NCBI GenBank assembly: GCA_041908445.1
Contig: JAYRFK010000095.1
Span: 14,509-78,508 of the forward strand
DNA from: JAEUJM01 sp041908445
GTDB lineage: Bacteria > Actinomycetota > Acidimicrobiia > Acidimicrobiales > DATDAH01
DNA length: 64,000 nucleotides
Direction: 5' to 3'
Shown: in pieces, positions 16,595 to 26,784 of the stretch
Layout: every line of letters begins with the position of its first letter
Numbering within the stretch: the first letter of the stretch is position 1
The notes under the pieces: generated by a model
Databases searched by the model: none
Told to the model about the DNA's origin: nothing
Seen by the model: only the letters and a program-made list of their open reading frames with translations
Program-made: the position numbers and the translations under genes

Positions 16595-17080
16595 GTGACG
16601 ACGATGACCGAGCACGTGGAGCAGGACCTGCGGGCCGCCGGGCTGCGCTGCACCGCCCCCCGGGTCGCGGTGCTGTCCGAACTGCGGGCCGAGCCCGGGC
16701 ACTGGCGGGTCGACGAGGTCGCCGCCGCCGTGCGCGGCCGCCTCGGTCGGGTCTCGACGCAGGCGGTCTACGACGTGCTCGACGCGCTCGAGGACGCCGG
16801 CCTCGCCCGGCGGGTGCAGCCCGCTGGCGGCGCCGCCCGGTTCGAGGCCCGCACCACGGGGCACGACCACGCCGTGTGCCGGTCGTGCGGCGCCATCGTC
16901 GACCTCGAGCCCGGATCGCGGTCGCCCCGCCGGCTGCCCGACGTGGGCGACGGCTTCGTGGCCGAGGCCGTCGAGCTCACCGTCTGGGGGCGCTGCGCCA
17001 CCTGCGCGGAGGCCGCGACCTCCGAGGATCGCGCCGTCGTCGTCACCGACCCCACCCCCCACCCCGACCCACCCGAGTGA
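16595..17080 (+). CDS. Fur-family (PerR-like) metalloregulator
   Basis: A 161-residue Fur-family repressor: winged helix with RCTAPRVAVLSEL and VSTQAVYDVLDALEDAGL, then the dimerisation part with the metal-site HDHAVCRSCGAIVD. CRSC and the later CATC form the Cys4 structural zinc site. Because a Dps gene follows directly, PerR-like peroxide sensing is more likely than pure iron control, but this is inference. GGAGG lies 4 nt before GTG 16595; ATG 16604 is an alternative. The Pro/Asp/Thr-rich tail is unusual but harmless. Confidence 0.85.
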   Translation: MTTMTEHVEQDLRAAGLRCTAPRVAVLSELRAEPGHWRVDEVAAAVRGRLGRVSTQAVYDVLDALEDAGLARRVQPAGGAARFEARTTGHDHAVCRSCGAIVDLEPGSRSPRRLPDVGDGFVAEAVELTVWGRCATCAEAATSEDRAVVVTDPTPHPDPPE

Positions 17081-17093
17081 AGGAGCCACCCCA

Positions 17094-17582
17094 GTGAGCC
17101 AGTCCACCATCGACACCAGCATCGACATCGGCATCGACGCCGACGACCGGGCCGCCATCACCGAGGGCCTGTCCCGCCTGCTGGCCGACAGCTACACCCT
17201 CTACCTGAAGACCCACAACTACCACTGGAACGTGACCGGCCCGATGTTCCAGACGCTGCACCTCATGTTCGAGCAGCAGTACAACGAGCTCGCCCTCGCG
17301 GTCGACGAGATCGCCGAGCGCATCCGGGCCCTGGGCGCGCCGGCGCCGGGGAGCTACCGGGAGTTCGCGGCGCTGTCGTCGGTGACCGAGGACGACGACC
17401 GGCCCGAGGCCACCGAGATGGTGCGCCGCCTCGTCGCCGCCCACGAGACCGTGGCCCGCACCGCCCGCTCGGTGTACCCGGTGGTCGAGGCGGCCCACGA
17501 CGAGCCCACCGCCGACCTGCTCACCCAGCGCCTCCAGGTGCACGAGAAGACCGCCTGGATGCTCCGCAGCCTCCTCGCCTGA
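17094..17582 (+). CDS. dps: Dps ferritin-like DNA-protection protein
   Basis: A 162-residue Dps with the intersubunit ferroxidase residues in their standard pattern: NYHWNVTGPMFQTLHLMFEQ supplies two His, and LAVDEIAERIRALG the Asp and Glu. Dodecamers oxidise Fe2+ with peroxide, store iron and protect DNA. The gene begins 13 nt after the Fur-family stop with AAGGAG before GTG 17094, so repressor and Dps are one operon under the palindrome at 16551-16581. Confidence 0.92.
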   Translation: MSQSTIDTSIDIGIDADDRAAITEGLSRLLADSYTLYLKTHNYHWNVTGPMFQTLHLMFEQQYNELALAVDEIAERIRALGAPAPGSYREFAALSSVTEDDDRPEATEMVRRLVAAHETVARTARSVYPVVEAAHDEPTADLLTQRLQVHEKTAWMLRSLLA

Positions 17583-17588
17583 CCGTGA

Positions 17589-17658
17589 GGCGACCTCGCC
17601 GGCCCGGTGGACTCTGGGGCTCGCCCCCTCAGGGTCCGGTGGGCCGGCCGAGGTCGCC
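17589..17658. terminator. Bidirectional hairpin between dps and tetR
   Basis: Arms 17589-17605 and 17641-17658 pair over 17 bp with one bulged C, and the inner sequence GGACTCTGGGGC / GCCCCCTCAGGGTCC can pair further. It separates two convergent genes and runs into the last codons of the TetR gene. No T-tract, as often in actinobacteria. Confidence 0.7.
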
Positions 17659-18237
17659 GGAGAGGTACCGGTGCACGGTGGGCGCCACCGCCGCGACGAG
17701 CACGTCCGGCTCGGCGTCCGCCAGTGCGGGTGACTCGAGGACGAAGCGGAGGTAGGCCAGACCGACCACCTGGGACGCGACCAGCCCGGCCCGGAGCGCG
17801 GCGTCCGTGCCGCCGATGGCCCCTGCGATCCGGTCGGCGATCTGGGCGGTGAAGAGCTCGCGGACGCGGGCCGCCGCCGCCTCGTTCGAGAGGGCGACCC
17901 GCATCAGGGCCTGCATCGTCCGCCGGAACCGGGGCACCTCCCAGAGCTCGATCATCGTGCGCAGCAGCGCCTCGGCCTCGGCCAGCGTGCCCGACTCGAT
18001 GTGGTCGGTGACGACCCGGGGGTCCATGGGCAGCTCGATGGCGGCGTCGAGCAGCGCCTCCTTGGTGCCGAAGTAGTGGTGGACCATGGCGGGGTCGACG
18101 CCCGCCCGCCGCGCGATCTCGCGGACGGTCGCGCGCTCGTAGCCGAGCTCGGCGAAACACTCGAGCGCGGCGTCGAGGATCTCCTGGCGGGTGTCCGGCG
18201 CCCCCGGCCGGCGTCCCCGTGGACGCGGCCCGGTCAC
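17629..18237 (-). CDS. TetR-family regulator of the ABC exporter
   Basis: A 202-residue TetR protein. The HTH is at about 17-62: RQEILDAALECFAELGYERA, VREIARRAGVDPAMVHHYFG, TKEALL. The C-terminal ligand domain has no recognised signature. It is the last gene of a four-gene run and its GTG overlaps the stop of the ABC subunit (GTGA), so it is co-translated with the exporter it probably represses. An effector exported by the pump is the usual inducer in such layouts. Confidence 0.88.
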   Translation of the reverse strand: MTGPRPRGRRPGAPDTRQEILDAALECFAELGYERATVREIARRAGVDPAMVHHYFGTKEALLDAAIELPMDPRVVTDHIESGTLAEAEALLRTMIELWEVPRFRRTMQALMRVALSNEAAAARVRELFTAQIADRIAGAIGGTDAALRAGLVASQVVGLAYLRFVLESPALADAEPDVLVAAVAPTVHRYLSGDLGRPTGP

Positions 18238-19094
18238 GGGCGGCGGTCGATGGTGACCATGATCTCCTCGAGGGTCGCCGGCGCCACGTCGACCGTCGCG
18301 GCGAGACCGGCGTCGTCGAGGAGCCGGCGGACCCGGGCCGGGTCGCCCTCGGCCACCCGGACCCGGCGGCCGTCGAGGGTCACGGGCTCACCGGCGTCGG
18401 CCAGCGCCCCGAAGGCGTCCTCCCACCGGGCGCTCTCGACCAGCACCGCCTCGGCCTCACCGACGATGGAGGCGGCGGTCCCCTCGGCGACGACGCGGCC
18501 GGACGCCATGATCGTGAGGCGGTCGCACTGCTGCGCCTCCTGCATGTAGTGGGTCGTCACGAGCACGCCGGCCCCCCGCTCGGCCTGCTCGTGGATCAGG
18601 TCCCAGAGCCGGGCCCGGGCCAGCGGGTCGACCCCGGAGGTGGGCTCGTCGAGCACGACCAGCTCGGGCTGGTGGGCGAGGGCCGTGGTGAAGGCCAGCC
18701 GGCGCTGGCGGCCGAGGTCGATCTCGCCGACCAGCCGGTCCCGGGCGGCGGCGAGGTCGGCGGGGAGGGCGGGCACCGGCACCCCGTAGGCCCGGGCCAC
18801 GAAGCGGGCGTTCTCCTCCACGGTGAGGTCGCGGTAGAGGCCGAGGCCCTGGGGCACGTAGCCGAGCCGGGCGCGGGTGCGCCGGTCCGGCCAAGAGCCG
18901 AACAGCGCCACCCGGCCACCGCTCGGGCGCAGCAGGCCGAGCAGCATGCGCAGCAACGTGGTCTTGCCGGCGCCGTTCGCGCCGACGAGGCCGACGATGG
19001 TGCCGGGCGGCACGTCCAGCGAGACGTCGTCGACGGCAAGTTGGTCGCCGAAGCGCCGGGTGGCGCGTCGAGCCTCGGCCAAGGGCCCGCTCAC
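18234..19094 (-). CDS. ABC transporter ATP-binding protein (degenerate signature)
   Basis: A 286-residue nucleotide-binding subunit. Walker A is GANGAGKTT, Walker B LVVLDEPTSGVDP, and the H-loop is VTTHYMQEAQQCDRL. The LSGGQ signature is replaced by IDLGRQRRLAF, lacking Ser-Gly-Gly. The C-terminal 60 residues are a small extra domain ending TLEEIMVTIDRRP, as in drug-exporter ATPases. Paired with the ATPase encoded next to it, the two could form an asymmetric site where only one signature works. GTG 19094 overlaps the previous stop. Confidence 0.87.
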   Translation of the reverse strand: MSGPLAEARRATRRFGDQLAVDDVSLDVPPGTIVGLVGANGAGKTTLLRMLLGLLRPSGGRVALFGSWPDRRTRARLGYVPQGLGLYRDLTVEENARFVARAYGVPVPALPADLAAARDRLVGEIDLGRQRRLAFTTALAHQPELVVLDEPTSGVDPLARARLWDLIHEQAERGAGVLVTTHYMQEAQQCDRLTIMASGRVVAEGTAASIVGEAEAVLVESARWEDAFGALADAGEPVTLDGRRVRVAEGDPARVRRLLDDAGLAATVDVAPATLEEIMVTIDRRP

Positions 19095-19921
19095 GCCGCG
19101 AGCGCCTCGCGCCGGGCGATCATCAGGGCGATCACGGCGTCTTCGAGGTCGGGCACGAGCGGGTCGCCGGCCGGGGGTTCGCCGGTGCCGGCCACGGGCG
19201 GCCGCCACTCGTGGAAGCGCCGGCCGCGGCGCCACGCCCGCTCGGCGACGGTCGGCGACGACGTGGCGACGATCGTCCCCGGCACGGCGGCGACGACGTC
19301 GGGGGCGGGACCCGAGGCGATGGTGTGCCCGTCGTCGAGCACGAGCACCGTCGAGGCCCGCTCCGCCTCGTCGAGGTAGGTGGTGGCCATGGCCACGGCG
19401 GTGCCGGCCGCCGCGGCCTCGGCGATCATGCGCCACAGCTCGACGCGGCTGACCGGGTCGACCCCCGTCGACGGTTCGTCGAGGAGCAGGAGCTCCGGCT
19501 GGTGCACGATGGCCATGAGGAAGCCGAGCTTGCGCCGCATGCCGCCCGACAGGTCACGGGCCAGCCGGCCCCGGGCCGGGCCGAGCGCGGCCCGCTCCAC
19601 GAGCTCGTCGCGCCGGGCGGTGAACCGGGCCCCCCGCAGCCCGTACGCCGTCGCCGCGAAGGCGAGGTTCTCGTCGACGGTGAGGTCGGCCCAGGTGCCC
19701 GACTGCGACGGCATCGAGCCGAGCCGCTCCTTGGCGGGACGGCGCACGACGCCCGCCTCAGGGCGGATGGTGCCCGCGAGGCAGTGGAAGAGGGTGGACT
19801 TGCCGGCGCCGTCCCCGCCCACGACGGCGGCCACCCGCCCCGCGGCGATCTCGAGGTCGACGCCCGCCAGCGCCCTCCGCCCGCCGAACGACACCACCAG
19901 GCCCTCGGCCCCGAAGGTCAC
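19091..19921 (-). CDS. ABC transporter ATP-binding protein (canonical)
   Basis: A 276-residue nucleotide-binding subunit with Walker A GGDGAGKST, signature RDLSGGMRRKLGF, Walker B LLLLDEPSTGVDP and H-loop ATTYLDEAERA, where Tyr replaces the usual His after TT. The Q-loop SMPSQSGTWADLT is also typical of YbhF-like multidrug exporters, whose YbhF protein is a fusion of two such subunits. Here the two halves are separate genes. GTG 19921 overlaps the permease stop. Confidence 0.88.
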   Translation of the reverse strand: MTFGAEGLVVSFGGRRALAGVDLEIAAGRVAAVVGGDGAGKSTLFHCLAGTIRPEAGVVRRPAKERLGSMPSQSGTWADLTVDENLAFAATAYGLRGARFTARRDELVERAALGPARGRLARDLSGGMRRKLGFLMAIVHQPELLLLDEPSTGVDPVSRVELWRMIAEAAAAGTAVAMATTYLDEAERASTVLVLDDGHTIASGPAPDVVAAVPGTIVATSSPTVAERAWRRGRRFHEWRPPVAGTGEPPAGDPLVPDLEDAVIALMIARREALAA

Positions 19922-21114
19922 GGCGCCACCCCGAGGGTGCGAGTCGCCGGCCCGCCGTCGGGCCCGGTCGCACCCTCGGGCCCGGGATCGTCCTCGGGTC
20001 GACGACCGCCATGGCTGGGGGCGAGGTCCCGGCGGAAGCGCAGGACGGCGGCGCCAAAGACCACGACGGCCATCACCGCGAGGATCAGGAACGCCGGCCA
20101 CAGCTCGGCGAGGGTGGCGGCGCGCAGCATGACGCCCTGCGAGATCATGATGAAGTAGGTGAGGGGCAGCAGGTAGCCGATCCACCGGACCCCCCACGGC
20201 ATGGCCGAGAGCGGGAAGATCATCCCGCACAGCAGGATCTGGGGCATCAGGATCATCATCGCCGTCTGGATGGCCTGGCCCTGGTTCTGCGAGGCGGTCG
20301 AGATCAGGACGCCGATGCCGAGCACGACGAGCAGGAACAGGCCGGCGCCCAGCACGAAGAGCGGGACGCTGCCGTTGAACGGGACGCCGAACAGGACGAT
20401 GCCGAGGCCGGTGACGAGGGCCATGTCGACCGAGGCGAGCAGGAAGTACGGCGCGATCTTGCCCACGACGACGTCCCACGGGCGCAGCGGCATCACGGCG
20501 AGCTGGTCGAGGGTGCCCTCCTGGCGCTCGCGCACCAGGCCGAGGCTCGTGATGATCGTGCCGATGAAGGCGAGGATGAGCCCGACCAGCGCGGGGACCA
20601 TCACCCAGGACGTCTCGAGGTCGGGGTTGTAGAGCACCTTCACGCGGACCCCGCCGCCGGGCAGGGCGCCGCTGGCGTTGGCCTGGTTCAGCGCCGCCAC
20701 CGCGGCCTGGGCGGTGAAGAGCTCCGAGCCGTTGACGTAGGCGACCGGCTCGTGGCCGGGATCGGTGACGACGGCGACGTCGGCGTCGTTGGCCTGCAGC
20801 GCGTCCTCGGCGTCGGCGGTGCCGCCCGACGGGTCGACGACCTCGGCGGTGAACGGCGCGTGGAGCACGGACGCGGCGACGCTCGCCCCCTCGCCGTAGA
20901 GGTTCGTCCGGATCTCGGTGACATCGAAGTTGGCCGCGTAGCCGAACACGACGAGCAGGACGATCGGCAGGGCGATGAGCATCGCCATCGTGCGGCGGTC
21001 GCGCCGCAGCTCGCGGAACTCCTTGCGGATCATGGCCAGCATGCGCTGACGGTACGACTGGCTGGACAGGAAGTCAACGAACGATGAATTACCGGCGAGG
21101 CGCGCCGGGTTCAC
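19918..21114 (-). CDS. ABC-2 type permease (YbhR/YhhJ-like)
   Basis: A permease of up to 398 residues. The N-terminal MIRKEFRELRRDRRTMAMLI precedes the first helix, then about 120 outer residues, then five helices (for example ALVGLILAFIGTIITSLGLV, LFVLGAGLFLLVVLGIGVLI, MMILMPQILLCGMIFPLSAM). This one-plus-five arrangement with GLVRERQEGTLDQLAVMPLR is the YbhS/YbhR pattern of drug or lipid exporters. Starts at GTG 21114 or ATG 21042 and 21033 are possible and none has a clear ribosome site; the segment between is unusually AT-rich. The tail after the last helix is Pro/Gly/Asp-rich. Confidence 0.85.
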   Translation of the reverse strand: MNPARLAGNSSFVDFLSSQSYRQRMLAMIRKEFRELRRDRRTMAMLIALPIVLLVVFGYAANFDVTEIRTNLYGEGASVAASVLHAPFTAEVVDPSGGTADAEDALQANDADVAVVTDPGHEPVAYVNGSELFTAQAAVAALNQANASGALPGGGVRVKVLYNPDLETSWVMVPALVGLILAFIGTIITSLGLVRERQEGTLDQLAVMPLRPWDVVVGKIAPYFLLASVDMALVTGLGIVLFGVPFNGSVPLFVLGAGLFLLVVLGIGVLISTASQNQGQAIQTAMMILMPQILLCGMIFPLSAMPWGVRWIGYLLPLTYFIMISQGVMLRAATLAELWPAFLILAVMAVVVFGAAVLRFRRDLAPSHGGRRPEDDPGPEGATGPDGGPATRTLGVAP

Positions 21115-21151
21115 CCGCGGGCGGCACGACCGCTGGCCTAGTGTCCTGACC

Positions 21152-23422
<2,271 letters not shown>

Positions 23423-23539
23423 CGCAGCCCGCTGCTCCCGCTGCCGGCGTCGCCCGTCAGCCGGTCGACGCATCAACCGTTCTGGGACCACGGGTGCGTC
23501 ACGGGTGCCTCGTGTGTGTACCCGGAACGACGGAGAGGG

Positions 23540-24664
23540 TCAGGCGGGGAGGGTGGTGAGGGCGCCGACGGTGTCGAGGTCGGTGAGCGCCGCCGCCGCG
23601 CGGGCCAGGCCCGAGTCGCGGATGTCGTCGCTCTGGAGGCCGTCGACGCCGGCCACGAAGTAGGCGGCCACGTACGCGTAGGCCACCGAGCGGCGGTGCC
23701 AGCGCCACGCGGTGTCGGCGTCGAGGGCGGGCCCGCCCAGGGCGGCCAGCGCCACCCGGTAGTGCTCGACGAGGTCGCGCTCGTTCGCCCGTCGGTCCTC
23801 GGGTGCCAGCGAGAGGGTGAGGAAGTAGGTGACGTCGCGGACCGGGTTGCCGCGGCGCAGCACCTGGAAGTCGAACAGGCCGGCGCCCGCCGACGCGTCG
23901 GGCCCGTCCAGGTAGAGGTTGCCGGGGTGGCAGTCGCCGTGCAGGACGGTCTGCGGCCCCTCGTCCAGCTCGGACGCGATGGCCCGGTAGTGGCGCAGGA
24001 CCCGCAGGCCGGCCTCGCCGCCGACCGCGTCCCGGCCGCCGGCCTTCTTCTCGACCCGGCTGCGGATGCCCCGCAGCGAGAGCTGGACCAGCGGCAGCAT
24101 CGGGTCGGTCGCCACCGTCGCCGCCCACGACAGGTCGAGCCCGCCGGCGAGGGCCTCGGTGCCGCGGCCGTGCAGCACGGCGAGCTGGTCGAGCACGGCG
24201 GCGGCCTGGTCGGCCGTCAGCGCGGTGGTCGTGTCGAAGAAGGTGGCCCGGTCGCCGAGGTCCTCGAGCACGAGGGCCCATTGCCCCGACGCCGGGTCGT
24301 GGGCGGCGGCCAGCGCCGTGGGCGTGCGCACCGGCACCGACGGGGCGACGTCGCGGTAGAACTGCACCTCGTTGCGCCCGAGGCCGGCGAGCTCGCCCAT
24401 GACCCGGGTGGGCCGCTTCACCGGCGGCAGCTTCACGAACGCGGTGGCGGGGAGGCCCTCGCCCTCGAGGCGGACGCGGGCCCGATCGGTCGTCCCCTCC
24501 GTCGTGCCCAGCACCTCGATCGCGTCGACCGGCCGCCCGAGCAGCGCGGTGAGCGAGGCGGCGTCGATGGCGTCCACCCCGGCCAGCAGCGGCCCCGCGG
24601 GTGCGCGCCACGCGGTCCGCACCGCCCGTGCCGCCACCCTCGCGGTCCCCCCGAACCCCGGCAT
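23540..24664 (-). CDS. Aminoglycoside-phosphotransferase-family kinase
   Basis: A 374-residue APH-fold kinase with the catalytic loop VLHGDCHPGNLYL near 262 and the metal Asp in LFDFQVLRRGNP near 285. ALVLEDLGDRATFFDT is the hinge. The family phosphorylates small molecules; in actinobacteria many copies near acyl-CoA genes are acyl-CoA-linked or of unknown substrate, so antibiotic resistance should not be assumed. ATG 24664 is preceded by CAGAGT rather than a ribosome site. Divergent from the crotonase gene. Confidence 0.83.
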   Translation of the reverse strand: MPGFGGTARVAARAVRTAWRAPAGPLLAGVDAIDAASLTALLGRPVDAIEVLGTTEGTTDRARVRLEGEGLPATAFVKLPPVKRPTRVMGELAGLGRNEVQFYRDVAPSVPVRTPTALAAAHDPASGQWALVLEDLGDRATFFDTTTALTADQAAAVLDQLAVLHGRGTEALAGGLDLSWAATVATDPMLPLVQLSLRGIRSRVEKKAGGRDAVGGEAGLRVLRHYRAIASELDEGPQTVLHGDCHPGNLYLDGPDASAGAGLFDFQVLRRGNPVRDVTYFLTLSLAPEDRRANERDLVEHYRVALAALGGPALDADTAWRWHRRSVAYAYVAAYFVAGVDGLQSDDIRDSGLARAAAALTDLDTVGALTTLPA

Positions 24665-24746
24665 GCCCCGAACTCTGGCACACGCCGTGGACCGCCGGCC
24701 GGGGGCGTAGCGTCGGGCGACCGCCGCCGCCCCGAAGGAGCGCCCC

Positions 24747-25565
24747 ATGCCCGACGATCTCGTCCTCACCGAGGAGCTGGAGCCCGGCATCGTGCTGGTC
24801 ACGATGAACCGGCCCGACCGGCTCAACGCCATGAGCCAGGGGCTCATCGCGGCCCTGCACGAGACCTTCGCCCGCCTCGGCGTCGACCGCGACGTGCGGG
24901 CCATCGTCCTCACCGGTGCCGGCCGGGGGTTCTGCTCGGGCGCCGACCTCAAGGGCGGCGACGGCGAGCGGGGGGCGCCGGGCACCGAGGAGATGGGGGA
25001 GACCGCCCGCCTGCTCGTCACCCAGGAGCACATCGCCTCGCTCCACGAGCGCATCCACCGCCTGCGCCAGCCGGTGATCGCCGCGGTCAACGGCGCGGCC
25101 GTGGGCGGCGGCTTCGCTCTCGCGCTGGCCTGCGACGTCCGGTACGCCGCCACCACCGCCAAGTTCGGCGCGGTGTTCATCAACGTGGGCGTCTCCGCCT
25201 GCGACATGGGGACGAGCTACTTCCTGCCGCGGCTCGTCGGCGCCTCCCGCGCCGCCGAGCTCATGCTCACCGGCCGGGTCTTCGACGCCGCCGAGGCGCG
25301 GGAGATGGACCTCGTCCTCGACGTGGTCGAGCCCGGTGCGCTGATCGACCGCTGCATGGTCACCGCCCGCCAGATCGCCGGCCACTCGCCGCTGGCCTCG
25401 TGGATGACCAAGGAGACGATGTGGCAGACCATCGACGCCCCGTCGCTGCGCCACGCCCTCGACATGGAGAACCGCACCCAGATCATGTGCACCGCCACCG
25501 GCGAGCTGAGCGAGGCCTTCGAGGCCTTCCGGGAGGGACGACCCCCGGTCTGGAAGCCGCTGTAG
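24747..25565 (+). CDS. Enoyl-CoA hydratase/isomerase family protein
   Basis: A 272-residue crotonase: MNRPDRLNAMSQGL, oxyanion segment GRGFCSGADLKGG, second oxyanion AAVNGAAVGGGFALALACDV. The catalytic block reads VFINVGVSACDMGTSYFLPR, with Asp in place of the second catalytic Glu of hydratases, so it may be an isomerase or another crotonase reaction. GAAGGAG precedes the ATG, and a TAGCGT box at 24708-24713 may be the -10. Confidence 0.87.
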   Translation: MPDDLVLTEELEPGIVLVTMNRPDRLNAMSQGLIAALHETFARLGVDRDVRAIVLTGAGRGFCSGADLKGGDGERGAPGTEEMGETARLLVTQEHIASLHERIHRLRQPVIAAVNGAAVGGGFALALACDVRYAATTAKFGAVFINVGVSACDMGTSYFLPRLVGASRAAELMLTGRVFDAAEAREMDLVLDVVEPGALIDRCMVTARQIAGHSPLASWMTKETMWQTIDAPSLRHALDMENRTQIMCTATGELSEAFEAFREGRPPVWKPL

Positions 25566-25593
25566 CGCCGGCGGCGTCCTAGGTTTGGCCCTC

Positions 25594-26724
25594 ATGGCAT
25601 CGGGGGGCGCCGGCGGGCGGGTCGTGGTCGTGGGGCTGGGTGACACGGGGGTGCTCGTCGCCGCCAACCTGCCCAAGGGCCTCGACGTCACCGCGGTCGG
25701 CACCCGGCCGGCGCTGGTCAGCGGCCAGGAGCTCGGCAACCGGGTGGCCGACCCCGCCGGCTGGCGGCGCAACTACCTCGTCCCGCTGCGCCGCTTCCGC
25801 CGCCTCGACCGGGTGCGGGTGCTGCACGGCAAGGTGACCGGCGTCGACCTGCCGGCGCAGACGGTCGACATCGATGACGCCGACGGCGGCGCCACGACGG
25901 TGCCCTACGACGTGCTGGTGATCGCCACCGGGGTCACCAACGGCTTCTGGCGCGACGACCGGGTCGAGGGCCTCGCCGACGTGGAGGCCGGGCTCGACCG
26001 CGTGGCCGACCAGGTGGGCGCCGCGTCCACCGTCGCCGTGGTGGGCGGCGGCGCCACCGGCGTCAGCGCCGCCTTCAACCTGGCCCGCCGCCACCCCGAC
26101 AAGGAGGTCGACCTCTTCTTCTCGGGCGACGAGCCCCTGCCCGGCTACCACCCCGACACGCGGGGCCGCCTGGCCCGCCAGCTGGCCAAGGCCGGCGTCC
26201 GCCTCCACCCCGGCCACCGGGCGGCGCTGCCCGACGGGTTCACCGGCGCCGAGCTGACGAGCGAGCCGGTCGAGTGGTCGACCGGCCAGGAGCCGTTCGT
26301 CGCCGACGTGGTGCTGTGGGCGGTCGGTCGGGTGCGGCCGAACACGGGCTTCCTGCCCGCCGAGCTGCTCGACGAGCACGGCTTCGTCCGGGTGGACGAG
26401 CACCTCCGGGCGCCCGACCACCCCGAGGTGTTCGCGGTCGGCGACGTGGCCGCCACCGACCCCCAGCGCAGCTCGGCCCGCAACTGGGGCTACCGCGTCG
26501 TGACCCGCAACGTCGGCGTCGCCCTCGGCGGGAAGGGCGAGATGAAGGCGTTCGAGCCACCGCGCTACCGCTGGGGCTCGATCACCGGCATCCAGGACGA
26601 CGGCCTCACCGTCTTCCAGCCCAACGGCAAGGCCTTCCGCGTCCCCCGCTGGGCGGTCCAGCCCCTGCTCTTCGACCTCTTCACCCAGCGGCTGCTCTAC
26701 CGCGGCCTCCGCCGCGACGCCTGA
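25594..26724 (+). CDS. FAD/NAD(P) oxidoreductase, NDH-2-like
   Basis: A 376-residue disulfide-reductase-fold flavoprotein: FAD motif VVVGLGDTGVLVAANL, NAD motif VAVVGGGATGVSAAFNL near 149, and the FAD-closing motif VFAVGDVAATDPQ near 285. No redox CxxC pair is present, which fits NADH:quinone or ferredoxin-type reductases rather than thiol reductases. TAGGTT (25580-25585) ends 8 nt before ATG 25594, with no ribosome site. Confidence 0.82.
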   Translation: MASGGAGGRVVVVGLGDTGVLVAANLPKGLDVTAVGTRPALVSGQELGNRVADPAGWRRNYLVPLRRFRRLDRVRVLHGKVTGVDLPAQTVDIDDADGGATTVPYDVLVIATGVTNGFWRDDRVEGLADVEAGLDRVADQVGAASTVAVVGGGATGVSAAFNLARRHPDKEVDLFFSGDEPLPGYHPDTRGRLARQLAKAGVRLHPGHRAALPDGFTGAELTSEPVEWSTGQEPFVADVVLWAVGRVRPNTGFLPAELLDEHGFVRVDEHLRAPDHPEVFAVGDVAATDPQRSSARNWGYRVVTRNVGVALGGKGEMKAFEPPRYRWGSITGIQDDGLTVFQPNGKAFRVPRWAVQPLLFDLFTQRLLYRGLRRDA

Positions 26725-26770
26725 CCCGCGCTCCGGGTCGGTCCCGGACGCCCCGCCGGCGGGGGCGTCG

Positions 26771-26776
26771 TAGGGT
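26771..26776 (+). promoter_or_regulatory. -10 box of nitronate monooxygenase gene (leaderless)
   Basis: TAGGGT then CTGCGGCC then the ATG. No purine-rich ribosome site is present in the 20 bases before the start. Confidence 0.5.
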
Positions 26777-26784
26777 CTGCGGCC

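Noticed and set aside
21042..21114. Mobile element boundary suggested by the AT-rich patch
   Set aside because: It lies in the leader or N-terminal part of a permease gene next to the kinase promoter; no inverted ends or target duplications were found.
23540..24664. Aminoglycoside-resistance gene
   Set aside because: The APH fold is shared by many non-resistance kinases in actinobacteria, and nothing in the context points to an aminoglycoside.
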